In this document: piece by piece, positions 41,772 through 50,824 of the stretch | Numbering within the stretch: position 1 is the first letter of the stretch | How the letters are laid out: every line of letters begins with the position of its first letter | Source of the DNA: CANJXF01 sp043775015 | Lineage (GTDB): Bacteria > Verrucomicrobiota > Verrucomicrobiia > Limisphaerales > CANJXF01 | Direction: 5' to 3' | Assembly: GCA_043775015.1 (NCBI GenBank) | Contig: JAYVSV010000003.1 | Span: 10,201 to 74,200, forward strand | DNA: 64,000 nt | The notes under the pieces: generated by a model | What the model was told of the DNA's origin: nothing | The model's input: the letters and a program-made list of their open reading frames with translations, nothing else | Database searches by the model: none | Program-made: the position numbers and the translations under genes

Positions 41772-44540
41772 ATGCCAACTTTGTTGGAAAAAATTGAAGC
41801 TAATGCCGCCGGGCGGCTGACTTTGCCCGAAGGACGCCAACCCTCGGAGGAATTGGCGCGCTACAAAAATTTTCTCAAAGTAGAAACGCACCGCTTAAAA
41901 ATTCTTCATCGCGCCGGCGGCAGCGGTCGGGAGGTTTGTCAGGCGCGTTCCGCCATTCTTGACGTCTCGTTGCGCTATATTTTGGAAGCAGTCAGCAAAC
42001 TAATGCAGCCAACTTCGGCGAAGATTCCTACCCTCGCGCTCGTTGCCATCGGCGGTTATGGGCGCGGCGAACTCAATCCGCACAGCGACATTGACATCAT
42101 GTTTTTGTACGACGGCGAGCTGGTGACGCGCGGAAAAGTTCATCCCACTTTAACCGCAGTGACCGATGGTTTGCTCTACACGCTTTGGGACATCGGACTG
42201 AAAGTGGGACATTCGGTTCGCAGCATTGACGATTGCGTGAAAGTGGCGAACAGCGACATGCAGTCCAAAACATCGTTGATCGAAGCGCGGCTCATCACTG
42301 GTAGCCAGGCGTTGTTCGAAAAATTTGAGAAAACGGTTTTATCCAAATGCGTCTCCGGCCATGAAGACGAATACATCACTGCCCGCGTGCAAGACCAGGC
42401 GGTCCGCCGCGCCAAGTTTGGCAATTCCGCATTCATGCAAGAGCCAAATATTAAAAACGGCTGCGGTGGTTTACGCGATTATCAAAACCTGATCTGGATG
42501 GCGTTTTTCAAATATCGCACCCGTTCGCTCAGCGAGTTGCAACAAAAGGAAATGATCAGCGCGAGCGAACGTAAACAGCTCGAAACCGCCTATGATTATC
42601 TGCTGCGCGCGCGCAACGAAGTCCACTATGACGTGGGTCGGCCCGTTGATATTTTAGGCAAAAGTATTCAGCCCTCCATCGCCCACAACCTTGGCTACCG
42701 CGAACGCTCCGCCAGCAAACGGATTGAGATGTTTATGCGCGATTTCTACACTCACACGCGCAACATCGATTTAATCACCCGCACGGTCGAACAACGCCTT
42801 GCCCTGCTGCCAAGCCAAAAATTTCTACCGTCGTTTCGTCGGATGCTGCAAACGCAAACGCAGAAGATGCGCCAACAGATTATCGACGGTTTCAAAGTTC
42901 TCGACGGAGAAATTCATCCGCTCAATCAGCACGTTTTTCGCGACCACCCCAAGCGGCTGATGCGCGTTTTTCTTTACGCCCAACAACGCCGTTTAAAGTT
43001 GCATCCCGATCTCACGCAACTCATTCGCAGCCAGCTCCCGCTCGTCAACAATTCCTTTCTGCGCGACACGCATGTGCGCGAAACATTTCTGGAAATCCTC
43101 GATCAACGCGGAACCGTCGCGCCCATTCTTCGCGCCATGCACGAGGTCGGTTTTCTTGGAAAATTTTTACCCGAATTCGGGCGCCTCACCTGCCTCGTTC
43201 AGCACGAATTCTATCATCAATACACCGCCGACGAACACACCCTGGTCTGCATCGAAAAACTCGACCAGGTCTGGAACGCAAAAACTCCTCCCTTTGAAAC
43301 TTACGCTGAAATTTTGCGAACTGTGGAACGTCCGTTCGTATTGTATCTCGCGCTCTTGTTGCATGATTCCGGCAAAGCCGCGCGCTCCGGCAAGCACGAA
43401 GAATTGGGCAGCCAACTCGCCTTGCGCGTTTCGCGCCGTCTCGGTCTCGATGGCGCAACTGCGCACACGCTGAGTTTGGTCATCGAACATCATTTGACCA
43501 TGGCGCAGGTCTCGCAACGTCGTGACCTCGAAGATCCCTCGGTCATTCGGAATTTTGCGCGCCAGATTCAAACCGTGGAAAACCTCACCCTGCTCACTCT
43601 ACACACGTTTGCCGATTCGATGGGCACGAGCGACCAACTGTGGAATGGGTTTAAAGATTCTCTGCTCTGGACGTTGTTTCATCGGACACGCGAATTGCTG
43701 ATGGGTGGATCTGAGTTTTTCCGGGCGGAAGAAAAACAACGCGAACTGCTCGCCGACGAAGTGCAACGTCTCATGCCGGCAAGCTTCAGCTACGACGAAG
43801 TTCAAGCGCACTTTGCCAATCTTCCGTCGCGCTACTTTCAGATTAATAACGCTCACGAGATTCTCACCGACCTGACCCAGGTGCATCGGTTCATGCACTA
43901 TCAATTATCGGAGAACGAGCAGGCGCTTTCGCCGGTTCTATATTGGCACAACGAACCGGACCGCGGTTACACCACGGTGCATGTCTGCACGTGGGATCGT
44001 GCGGGGTTGTTCAGCAAGATCACCGGCTCGTTGACTTCGGCCGGCCTGAATATTTTGAGCGCTGAAATCATTACGCGCGGCGACGGCATCATTCTTGACT
44101 CGTTCTTTGTGACCGATGCAAAAACCGGTTTGCTCGCCAAGCGTGAGGAACGCGAGGCCTTTGAAACCGTGCTGAACGCGATTCTCAATGGCAAAGAAGT
44201 TGATCTCGCTGCGCTCATCGCCAAACAAAAATCGGCTGGGATCAGAAATATTTTTGAAGGCGAGCGGATGCCGACGGTCATTGATTTTGATAACGAAACC
44301 TCCGAAACACGCACCATCATTCAAGTAGAAACCGAAGACCGGCTCGGCTTGCTTTACGCCATTTCGCACGTGCTGAATGATCTGGAACTCGACATCTACG
44401 TCGCAAAAATCTCCACGGAAAAAGGCGCGGCGATCGACAGCTTTTACATCGCCGAGGAAGACGGCAGCAAAATCAACGCACCTGAGCGGCAAAAAATTAT
44501 TGAGAAAAAACTGCGCGCGGCCATCCATCGCCTCGGCTGA
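41772..44540 (+). CDS. glnD: PII uridylyltransferase / uridylyl-removing enzyme
   Basis: 922 residues with all four expected parts: a nucleotidyltransferase domain (GGYGRGELNPHSDIDIMF, acidic residues 107 and 109), a helical NT-linked region with NGCGGLRDYQN, an HD domain (HDSGKAARSGKHEELGS) and two C-terminal ACT domains (VHVCTWDRAGLFSKITGSL and IQVETEDRLGLLYAISHVL). It adds or removes UMP on PII according to glutamine level and so controls nitrogen assimilation. No glnB or glnK lies in the window. Confidence 0.97.
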   Translation: MPTLLEKIEANAAGRLTLPEGRQPSEELARYKNFLKVETHRLKILHRAGGSGREVCQARSAILDVSLRYILEAVSKLMQPTSAKIPTLALVAIGGYGRGELNPHSDIDIMFLYDGELVTRGKVHPTLTAVTDGLLYTLWDIGLKVGHSVRSIDDCVKVANSDMQSKTSLIEARLITGSQALFEKFEKTVLSKCVSGHEDEYITARVQDQAVRRAKFGNSAFMQEPNIKNGCGGLRDYQNLIWMAFFKYRTRSLSELQQKEMISASERKQLETAYDYLLRARNEVHYDVGRPVDILGKSIQPSIAHNLGYRERSASKRIEMFMRDFYTHTRNIDLITRTVEQRLALLPSQKFLPSFRRMLQTQTQKMRQQIIDGFKVLDGEIHPLNQHVFRDHPKRLMRVFLYAQQRRLKLHPDLTQLIRSQLPLVNNSFLRDTHVRETFLEILDQRGTVAPILRAMHEVGFLGKFLPEFGRLTCLVQHEFYHQYTADEHTLVCIEKLDQVWNAKTPPFETYAEILRTVERPFVLYLALLLHDSGKAARSGKHEELGSQLALRVSRRLGLDGATAHTLSLVIEHHLTMAQVSQRRDLEDPSVIRNFARQIQTVENLTLLTLHTFADSMGTSDQLWNGFKDSLLWTLFHRTRELLMGGSEFFRAEEKQRELLADEVQRLMPASFSYDEVQAHFANLPSRYFQINNAHEILTDLTQVHRFMHYQLSENEQALSPVLYWHNEPDRGYTTVHVCTWDRAGLFSKITGSLTSAGLNILSAEIITRGDGIILDSFFVTDAKTGLLAKREEREAFETVLNAILNGKEVDLAALIAKQKSAGIRNIFEGERMPTVIDFDNETSETRTIIQVETEDRLGLLYAISHVLNDLELDIYVAKISTEKGAAIDSFYIAEEDGSKINAPERQKIIEKKLRAAIHRLG

Positions 44541-44620
44541 AGATAACGCAACCACGCTCTACGGGCGTGGCTGCCCGAACTTGCCTTTGAACTTTGTTTG
44601 GTGAATCGTGATCCATAAAT

Positions 44621-45307
44621 ATGAAGCATTCGGGAAAAGCGTCCCAAGCGGCGCTCAAATTAATTTTTACATCTTTGATTATTCTCGCTGCCATTCTGGC
44701 GACCGGCCTGATCGCGAAATATCTCGGCGGAGCTGTCATCGCGCTCGCGTCAGCCTTGGTTTTCATATGGATTCTCTTCGCCCTCTTCACCTTCTATTTT
44801 TTCCGCGATCCGACCGCCACGGTGCCGATTGGAAAAAATCTGGTTGTCTCGCCCGCCCACGGAACGATCGATGTCATCGACGAAACTTCCGAGGGCGAAT
44901 TCATTGGCGGCAAGTGCAGGCGCGTTTCCATTTTTCTCAATGTGTTCAACGTTCACGTCCAGCAATCGCCCATCGCGGGCCGGGTCACTTTTCTGAAACA
45001 CACCGCCGGACTCTTCATCAACGCGATGAAAACGGATTCAGCGGCTCACAATGAAAATGTTTTGATCGGCTTTTCGCCCGCCGAAAACGCGGCCGAGAAA
45101 ATCGGCGTTCGGTTGATCGCCGGTTTGATTGCGCGCCGCATTATTCCATGGGTGGCGGTCAATGACGTCGTCGCTGCCGGCGAGCGCATCAGCCTCATTC
45201 AATTTGGTTCGAGAGTGGATCTTTACCTGCCGCTTCATTACACCATTCGCGCAAAGCTCGGCGACAAAGTAGTTGGCGGCGAAACAATCATTGCCTCGAA
45301 GGAATAA
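44621..45307 (+). CDS. psd: Phosphatidylserine decarboxylase (short form)
   Basis: 228 residues. Two N-terminal membrane helices are followed by VFNVHVQQSPIAGRV and the self-cleavage site FGSRVDLYLP, where Ser197 after Gly196 becomes the pyruvoyl group. The short layout is that of the archaeal/Gram-positive Psd type. It makes phosphatidylethanolamine from phosphatidylserine. pssA follows after 2 bp and provides its substrate. Confidence 0.94.
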   Translation: MKHSGKASQAALKLIFTSLIILAAILATGLIAKYLGGAVIALASALVFIWILFALFTFYFFRDPTATVPIGKNLVVSPAHGTIDVIDETSEGEFIGGKCRRVSIFLNVFNVHVQQSPIAGRVTFLKHTAGLFINAMKTDSAAHNENVLIGFSPAENAAEKIGVRLIAGLIARRIIPWVAVNDVVAAGERISLIQFGSRVDLYLPLHYTIRAKLGDKVVGGETIIASKE

Positions 45308-45309
45308 AC

Positions 45310-46179
45310 ATGGCGAACCCGGAAATCAAAGCGGCAGAATTGGGATCGTCGGAGCCGAAATTAAAAATTTATTTTCTGCCCAATTTGATGACGGCAGGAA
45401 ATCTCTTTTGCGGTTTTCTCGCGCTCACCAAAATTGTAGAGGCCGATCCAAACCAGGGCGCAGATTTCAACAAAATCATTCGCCACGCGCTGTTTTACAT
45501 TTTGCTCGCCTGTATTTTCGACTTGCTTGATGGCCGCGTTGCCCGAATGGGCGGCTCGGAAAGTCCGTTCGGTCGGGAATTTGATTCGCTCGCGGACATT
45601 ATTTCTTTCGGTGTGGCTCCGGCGTTTCTCGTCCACCGCATTGTGCTTCATGGCGTCTTTAATCAACATCCGCAACTCGGCTGGTTCATTGCTTCGATCT
45701 ATCTGATTTGCGGCGCATTTCGATTGGCGCGGTTCAACTGTCTGGCCGCCATGAAAGGCGGAGGAGGCGGCAGCGAATTTCTCGGATTCCCCATTCCCGC
45801 AGCGGCCGGCTTGGTGGCCTCACTCACGTTGTTTCTGATGTGGCTCGACGACAAAAATTTTTCCACAGGCAACTGGCGCTTCGCTTTGCCCGTCATCATG
45901 GTTTTCCTCTCAATGATGATGGTGAGCGAAGTAAAATATCCGACCTTCAAGCAATTGGATTTTCGCGCCACACGAACTTTTACCAAGATGGTTCTTATCG
46001 TGTTGCTCATCGGATTTTTCGTTCTCCTTTGGGACAAAATTCTGCAAGTGGTCCTGCCTGCGGTTTTCACGCTTTATTTGCTGTATGGATTTGTTCGCCC
46101 GTATATCTCGCGCAGAATTCGCCACGAAATTGAAGATGAAGAGGGCGACGCCGAGGATACTCCAACGACCAAAGGCTAA
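45310..46179 (+). CDS. pssA: CDP-diacylglycerol-serine O-phosphatidyltransferase
   Basis: 289 residues with about eight membrane segments. The CDP-alcohol motif DGRVARMGGSESPFGREFD, completed by SLAD, has all the required Asp, Gly and Arg residues. It makes phosphatidylserine in the membrane. A polar acidic tail (EDEEGDAEDTPTTKG) ends the protein. It is coupled with psd upstream and the LysE gene 2 bp downstream. Confidence 0.95.
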   Translation: MANPEIKAAELGSSEPKLKIYFLPNLMTAGNLFCGFLALTKIVEADPNQGADFNKIIRHALFYILLACIFDLLDGRVARMGGSESPFGREFDSLADIISFGVAPAFLVHRIVLHGVFNQHPQLGWFIASIYLICGAFRLARFNCLAAMKGGGGGSEFLGFPIPAAAGLVASLTLFLMWLDDKNFSTGNWRFALPVIMVFLSMMMVSEVKYPTFKQLDFRATRTFTKMVLIVLLIGFFVLLWDKILQVVLPAVFTLYLLYGFVRPYISRRIRHEIEDEEGDAEDTPTTKG

Positions 46180-46181
46180 CA

Positions 46182-46850
46182 ATGTTTGACCTGCATCCCA
46201 ATGCATTGGCGGCTGTCACTGGATTTATCAGTGGCATACTGCTTTCCATTCCGGTCGGCCCGGTCAACCTGACCATCATCAACGAAGGCGCTCGGCGGGG
46301 ATTTATCTGGGCGACATTGATTGCGCTCGGAGCGGTTTCAGCCGACCTGATCTATTGCACAATTGCCTTCACCGGGTTCGCATCCTTTTTCGGGAATCGT
46401 CTGGTCAAAGCGGGCATGGAATTAACCAGTTTCGTTTTCCTGCTCTATTTGGGCGTGAGTTTTCTGAAGGCAAAAAAAGTCCAGTCAGCCAACCGCATTG
46501 AAGCGCGGATCGAGGAAAAACTTCGCCCGCACTCGGCCTTCATGATTGGTTTCGTGCGCGTCATCGGTAATCCCGGAATTCTTTTGTTTTGGATAATCCT
46601 CGCAGCAAACTTCATCTCGCGCGATTGGGTGGAACCAGATTGGCCGGGAAAAATTTCGTGCATCTTCGGCGTGGCCTGCGGCGCGGTTCTTTGGTTCCTC
46701 GGACTCAGCTACACCGTATCGAGAGGCAGCAAGAGGTTTACGGACAAAACGTTGCTGCGGCTGGAACATTTTTCCGGAATCGGCTTGATCACTTTGGCGT
46801 TGATTCACGGCGGGCGAATCATCTGGCAAATGGCGAAGCATAAGATGTGA
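46182..46850 (+). CDS. LysE-family exporter
   Basis: 222 residues and about six membrane helices. ISGILLSIPVGPVNLTIINEGARRG is the conserved start of LysE/RhtB exporters, and FVRVIGNPGILLFWI the second conserved part. These proteins export amino acids such as lysine, homoserine or threonine. It is translated with the phospholipid genes but its substrate is not evident. Confidence 0.88.
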   Translation: MFDLHPNALAAVTGFISGILLSIPVGPVNLTIINEGARRGFIWATLIALGAVSADLIYCTIAFTGFASFFGNRLVKAGMELTSFVFLLYLGVSFLKAKKVQSANRIEARIEEKLRPHSAFMIGFVRVIGNPGILLFWIILAANFISRDWVEPDWPGKISCIFGVACGAVLWFLGLSYTVSRGSKRFTDKTLLRLEHFSGIGLITLALIHGGRIIWQMAKHKM

Positions 46851-46863
46851 ATGCATTCAAGTT

Positions 46864-47292
46864 ATGGGCTGGACTGTTGTTACTTACAGGAACGACTCGA
46901 CGGATTGTAAAGACTGGCATTTGTGGGCGCTCCGTCATTTTTTCGTTGAGGCGGCGCGAGAAATGAAAGAAACATCACAATCAGAATATGACGTTCAGGC
47001 TGTCATCACATTCTTCGAGCATTGGGACTGGTTGGTGCCGGGCGTGGTTGGTGGCACAGATATTACGGAATTGGTGGAGAGTTCCGCCGTTCGATGGCGA
47101 ATCGTTCTGGATGTAATGCAGCGCGCAGCAGATCGTATTGGAAGCTTTGGGGAATGGCTACCCGATTGCTATCTAACCAACGACATCAGTTCGACCGGGA
47201 GTTCAGTGGATCATTGCATGACAAAGCCACTTTTGGAGTGTATTGGTCGAATCTCAAATTTATTATCGAGGCATGAACCTCTCTCGCACTGA
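46864..47292 (+). CDS. Unrecognised protein
   Basis: 142 residues with no signal peptide or membrane helix. It is rich in Trp and acidic residues (DCKDWHLWALRHFFVEAAREM, FFEHWDWLVPGVVGGTDITE), suggesting a compact soluble helical fold. I do not recognise the family. It starts 13 bp after the LysE gene and could be its operon partner. An open frame of this length with balanced composition supports a real gene. Confidence 0.55.
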   Translation: MGWTVVTYRNDSTDCKDWHLWALRHFFVEAAREMKETSQSEYDVQAVITFFEHWDWLVPGVVGGTDITELVESSAVRWRIVLDVMQRAADRIGSFGEWLPDCYLTNDISSTGSSVDHCMTKPLLECIGRISNLLSRHEPLSH

Positions 47293-47336
47293 GTCGAATC
47301 TCAGCCAGTTAATTTCCGATTTCGGAATGCCTCCCG

Positions 47337-47759
47337 TTACATGGTTTCCTTTTCGGAAAGTTCCAACAATTTCTTAAACTGAACCTCATTCAAAGGTGTG
47401 ACCGACAAACGCGACTGACGCACCAACGGAATATCTTTCAAAACCTTATCCGACTTGATGGTTTCCAGCGTGACAGGCGTTTTTAATTTTTTTCCGGGAA
47501 CCAGATCGACGCACGACCAATCGCCTTCCTTCGCGGTTGGGTCTGCATAAAACCCTTTCTCCACGGTGGCAATTCCGACCACCTGTTTCTCGCTGACACT
47601 GTGGTAAAACAAAACCAGGTCGCCGCGCTTCATTGCCCGCAGGTTATTTCGCGCCTGAAAATTGCGCACGCCGGTCCAGACGGTTTTTCCATCCTTCACC
47701 AAGTCGGACCACGAGTAAGCTTCCGGTTCCGATTTCACGAGCCAATAGTTCTTTGCCAT
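47337..47759 (-). CDS. EVE-domain protein
   Basis: 140 residues, all one EVE domain: YWLVKSEPEAYSWSDL, TGVRNFQARNNLRAMKRGDLVLFYHS and VGIATVEKGFYADP are the family's signature. EVE/PUA-like domains bind modified bases in DNA or RNA. The stand-alone form is widespread in bacteria and its role is not settled; it may serve RNA metabolism or nucleic-acid modification sensing. Confidence 0.94.
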   Translation of the reverse strand: MAKNYWLVKSEPEAYSWSDLVKDGKTVWTGVRNFQARNNLRAMKRGDLVLFYHSVSEKQVVGIATVEKGFYADPTAKEGDWSCVDLVPGKKLKTPVTLETIKSDKVLKDIPLVRQSRLSVTPLNEVQFKKLLELSEKETM

Positions 47760-47829
47760 GCGGAATTTTTAGTTCCAATGAATCAAAGCGAAAGAAAAAA
47801 GGCGGACAAAAGACGAGACGCAAATTTTA

Positions 47830-47877
47830 CGAATTAACACGAATTCCAAAACATCTTTCCCAATTCGCGTTAATTCG
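47830..47877. repeat. Inverted repeat of the AATTCG type
   Basis: CGAATTAACACGAATT (47830-47845) pairs with 47862-47877 at 15 of 16 positions. A further AATTCGCG unit follows at once. It lies in the space between the EVE gene and the displaced purN start and looks like a dispersed palindromic repeat. Confidence 0.6.
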
Positions 47878-47901
47878 CGCAATTCGCGTTCTTCCCTCGT
47901 G

Positions 47902-48028
47902 CTGATTGCACTTGCGGCTCTCCGCATTCTGCGAGAAACAAGGGCGAGTGAATATCGAAAAGAAATTCCGGCGCGGAGTGCTCGGTTCCGGCAAAGGGTC
48001 GAATTTCGTCGCGATCTCGGAGCCTTGC
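47902..48028 (+). pseudogene. purN: Displaced leader and 5' end of purN
   Basis: 127 bp match the leader and first 27 codons of purN (52423-52549) at 115 positions without a gap, including the shared GTG start. Four of six changed codons after the start alter the residue, so it no longer evolves as purN. At 48029 the match ends abruptly and the PSCyt1 coding sequence begins in the same frame. It is read as the native purN start left behind by insertion of the PSCyt1-DUF1501 pair. Confidence 0.85.
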
Positions 48029-50812
48029 ATCAAGAAGCATCACCCCTGCATCACGCTTCCACTTTGGCTTGTTCTTTTCGCACTCTTGTCGTTCGCGCTG
48101 ACGGCTCGGCTTGATGCCGGCGTGGACTACGTCAAAAGCGTTAAACCACTGTTGAAGGAGCGATGCTACGCGTGCCACGGGGCACTCAAACAAAAGGCCC
48201 GACTGCGGCTCGACACGGTCGAGTTGATGCTCCAAGGAGGCAAATCTGGTGCGGCCTTCACGCGCGGGAAACCGGAGGAAAGCCTCATCATTCAACGCGT
48301 GACTGCGCCCGACATGGAAGAGCGCATGCCGCCCGAACACGAAGGCGAGCCGTTCACCCCGGCGCAGGTTGCGCTGCTCCAAGAGTGGATCGTCACAGGT
48401 GCTTCCTCTCCGGCGGATGAAAGGGCCGAGACAGACCCGAAGGAACATTGGGCCTTCCGCCAACGGATGCGTCCGCCGGTTCCGGCAGTAGCCAATGCGA
48501 AATGGGTGCGCAATCCCATTGATGCCTTCCTTGCTAAACAGCACGAGGACCACGGCCTCACCCCGCAACCCGAAGCGTCACGGGCGGTTCTCCTGCGCAG
48601 GTTGTATCTCGACTTGATCGGTTTGCCGCCGAGCCTCGCGGAAATCACCGTCTTCGAGAACGACTCATCACCCGATTGGTATGAGCGCGCTGTGAATTAT
48701 TTGCTCGATGACCCGCGTCACGGGGAACGCTGGGCGCGGCACTGGATGGACATTTGGCGCTACAGCGATTGGTGGGGCCTCGGCGACCAGCACCGCAACA
48801 GCCAGAAACATATTTGGCACTGGCGGGATTGGATTGTGGAATCGCTCAACGCAGACACGCCCTACGACGAGATGATCCGCCTCATGCTGGCCGCTGACGA
48901 ATCGCATCCCAACGACCTCCAGAAACTCCGCGCCACCGGCTTTCTCGCCCGCAACTGGTTCCTGTTCAATCGCAATCAGTGGATGGATGAAACCGTCGAG
49001 CATGTGAGCAAAGGGTTTCTCGGTCTCACGGTGAACTGCGCCAAGTGCCACGACCACAAATTCGACCCCATCTCGCAGGTTGATTACTACCGGATGCGCG
49101 CGTTTTTTGAGCCGTATCACGTGCGGATGGACATGCTCCCCGACGAAGTGGATCTCTTACGCGACGGTATTCCCCGCGTCTTCGACGGTCTGCTCGATAC
49201 TCCCACGTATCGCTTTGTGCGCGGCGACGAGGGCAAGCCCGACAAATCTGCCGTCATTGCACCCGGCGTTCCCACGCTGTTCGCCTTCACTCAGTTGGAC
49301 ATCCAGCCCATCGCGTTCCCGCCGGAAGCCTGGCAACCAGAGCGACGCCCCTGGGTTCTCGATGCCCACCTCGCCACGGCCCGGAAGAAAGTGGAGATTG
49401 TGGAGAAAGCTCTTACCCCGGCGCGGGAAAGACTCGCCGCTGCTCAAACGCGCGAGGCAAAAATAGTCGCGACAGCAACTGCGCCTGCTTTGAAGCCGAC
49501 TTCACCCGACGAGGCCAAGGCCGCAGTCGCCACCGCGCACGGCGAGCTAAATGTCGCCGAACTGGCCTTGACCGTGGCCACGGCGGAACTCCTGAGCATC
49601 GAAAGTAATTGCACAGCAATGCGCGCTGCGTGGGCAAGGGCCGATGCTGGCCCCAACCAAGCGAGTGCTGCCCTGGCCAAGCTTGAACGCGATGCGACTT
49701 CGTCTGCAATACGCGCGGAACGCGAAGTCGCCGTCGCGAAGGCCCGCCACGCCATTGCCGATGCCGGGCTTCGCCTTGCCAGCCCGACTGACCCCAAGAA
49801 AGACGCCATCGAGAAGGAATTGAAAACCGCCCGCGAGTCCCTCGACACAGCCACCAAAGCCGTGACTGCTCCGATCACGGAGACCAACAAAATCACCCCG
49901 CTCTACGGAGCAAAATGGACACCCACTCGATTCTTTAATTCGCAAAAAGACGACCCCACCGTCGAGTTCGGCCCCACAAGCAGTGGCCGCCGCACCGCAC
50001 TCGCCGGCTGGATTACCGACCCACGCAACCCGCTCACCGCGCGCGTCGCTGTAAATCACCTCTGGGCGCGTCATCTGGGAACGCCACTCGTATCCACCAC
50101 GTTTGACTTCGGGCGCAAGAACGGATCACCCACGCATACTGAGTTGCTTGATTGGCTGGCGTCTGAGTTGGTGGATCATGGCTGGAGCATGAAACACTTG
50201 CACCGGCTGATCGTCACTTCGGCTGCCTATCGAATGAATTCGTCGGCAGCGGGCGGTGAATCCAACATGGCGAAGGATCCCGACAACCTGGGCTGGTGGC
50301 GGCGCACACCCATCCGCATCGAGGCAGAGGTGGTGAGGGATTCTATTCTCGCGCTCGCCGACCAACTGGACACAGCCATCGGTGGCCCCTCGGTTCCGAC
50401 GGCCAGCCAGGCCGACTCGAAACGCCGCAGCCTTTATTTCTTCCACTCGAACAACGAGCGAAATCTTTTCCTCACCACATTCGACGAAGCCAGTGTGAAG
50501 GAATGTTACCGCCGGGAACAGAGCATCGTCCCGCAGCAGGCGCTTGCTCTTTCTAACAGCGGCCTCGTGCAGGATTGCACCCACCACATCGCCGCCCGTT
50601 TCGGCGCAAACGTTCCAGCGAATGACGACCCCGCGTTTGTCCGGCAGGCATTTCGCGGCGTGCTCGGCGTTGAACCTCAACGGGCAGAAGTCGCAGCCTG
50701 CGTCACGACCATGGACGCCTGGCGCAAGATCCCGGACACTACTCACGATCAGGCGCGCTCTCATCTCATCTGGGCACTACTCAACCACAACGATTTTGTC
50801 ATGCTGCGTTAA
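47948..50812 (+). CDS. Planctomycete-type cytochrome protein (PSCyt1-DUF1549-DUF1553)
   Basis: 954 residues if translation starts at the GTG inherited from purN. A signal peptide (KKHHPCITLPLWLVLFALLSF) begins about residue 29. CYACH (heme c motif) lies in the PSCyt1 domain; DUF1549 follows with a second CAKCH; then a long Ala/Lys/Glu coiled coil and DUF1553 with NHLWARHLGTPL near the end. The natural start should read MKKHH, but that codon is ATC here, so the protein probably carries a PurN-derived N-terminus. It is paired with a DUF1501 gene, as in most Planctomycetes and Verrucomicrobia, and likely acts outside the cytoplasm in carbohydrate breakdown. Confidence 0.88.
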   Translation: MNIEKKFRRGVLGSGKGSNFVAISEPCIKKHHPCITLPLWLVLFALLSFALTARLDAGVDYVKSVKPLLKERCYACHGALKQKARLRLDTVELMLQGGKSGAAFTRGKPEESLIIQRVTAPDMEERMPPEHEGEPFTPAQVALLQEWIVTGASSPADERAETDPKEHWAFRQRMRPPVPAVANAKWVRNPIDAFLAKQHEDHGLTPQPEASRAVLLRRLYLDLIGLPPSLAEITVFENDSSPDWYERAVNYLLDDPRHGERWARHWMDIWRYSDWWGLGDQHRNSQKHIWHWRDWIVESLNADTPYDEMIRLMLAADESHPNDLQKLRATGFLARNWFLFNRNQWMDETVEHVSKGFLGLTVNCAKCHDHKFDPISQVDYYRMRAFFEPYHVRMDMLPDEVDLLRDGIPRVFDGLLDTPTYRFVRGDEGKPDKSAVIAPGVPTLFAFTQLDIQPIAFPPEAWQPERRPWVLDAHLATARKKVEIVEKALTPARERLAAAQTREAKIVATATAPALKPTSPDEAKAAVATAHGELNVAELALTVATAELLSIESNCTAMRAAWARADAGPNQASAALAKLERDATSSAIRAEREVAVAKARHAIADAGLRLASPTDPKKDAIEKELKTARESLDTATKAVTAPITETNKITPLYGAKWTPTRFFNSQKDDPTVEFGPTSSGRRTALAGWITDPRNPLTARVAVNHLWARHLGTPLVSTTFDFGRKNGSPTHTELLDWLASELVDHGWSMKHLHRLIVTSAAYRMNSSAAGGESNMAKDPDNLGWWRRTPIRIEAEVVRDSILALADQLDTAIGGPSVPTASQADSKRRSLYFFHSNNERNLFLTTFDEASVKECYRREQSIVPQQALALSNSGLVQDCTHHIAARFGANVPANDDPAFVRQAFRGVLGVEPQRAEVAACVTTMDAWRKIPDTTHDQARSHLIWALLNHNDFVMLR

Positions 50813-50824
50813 CCATTTCCATTT

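Noticed and set aside
44541..44620. tRNA or small RNA between glnD and psd
   Set aside because: Only a weak CCACGC/GCGTGG stem is present; no cloverleaf or CCA-type end can be drawn.
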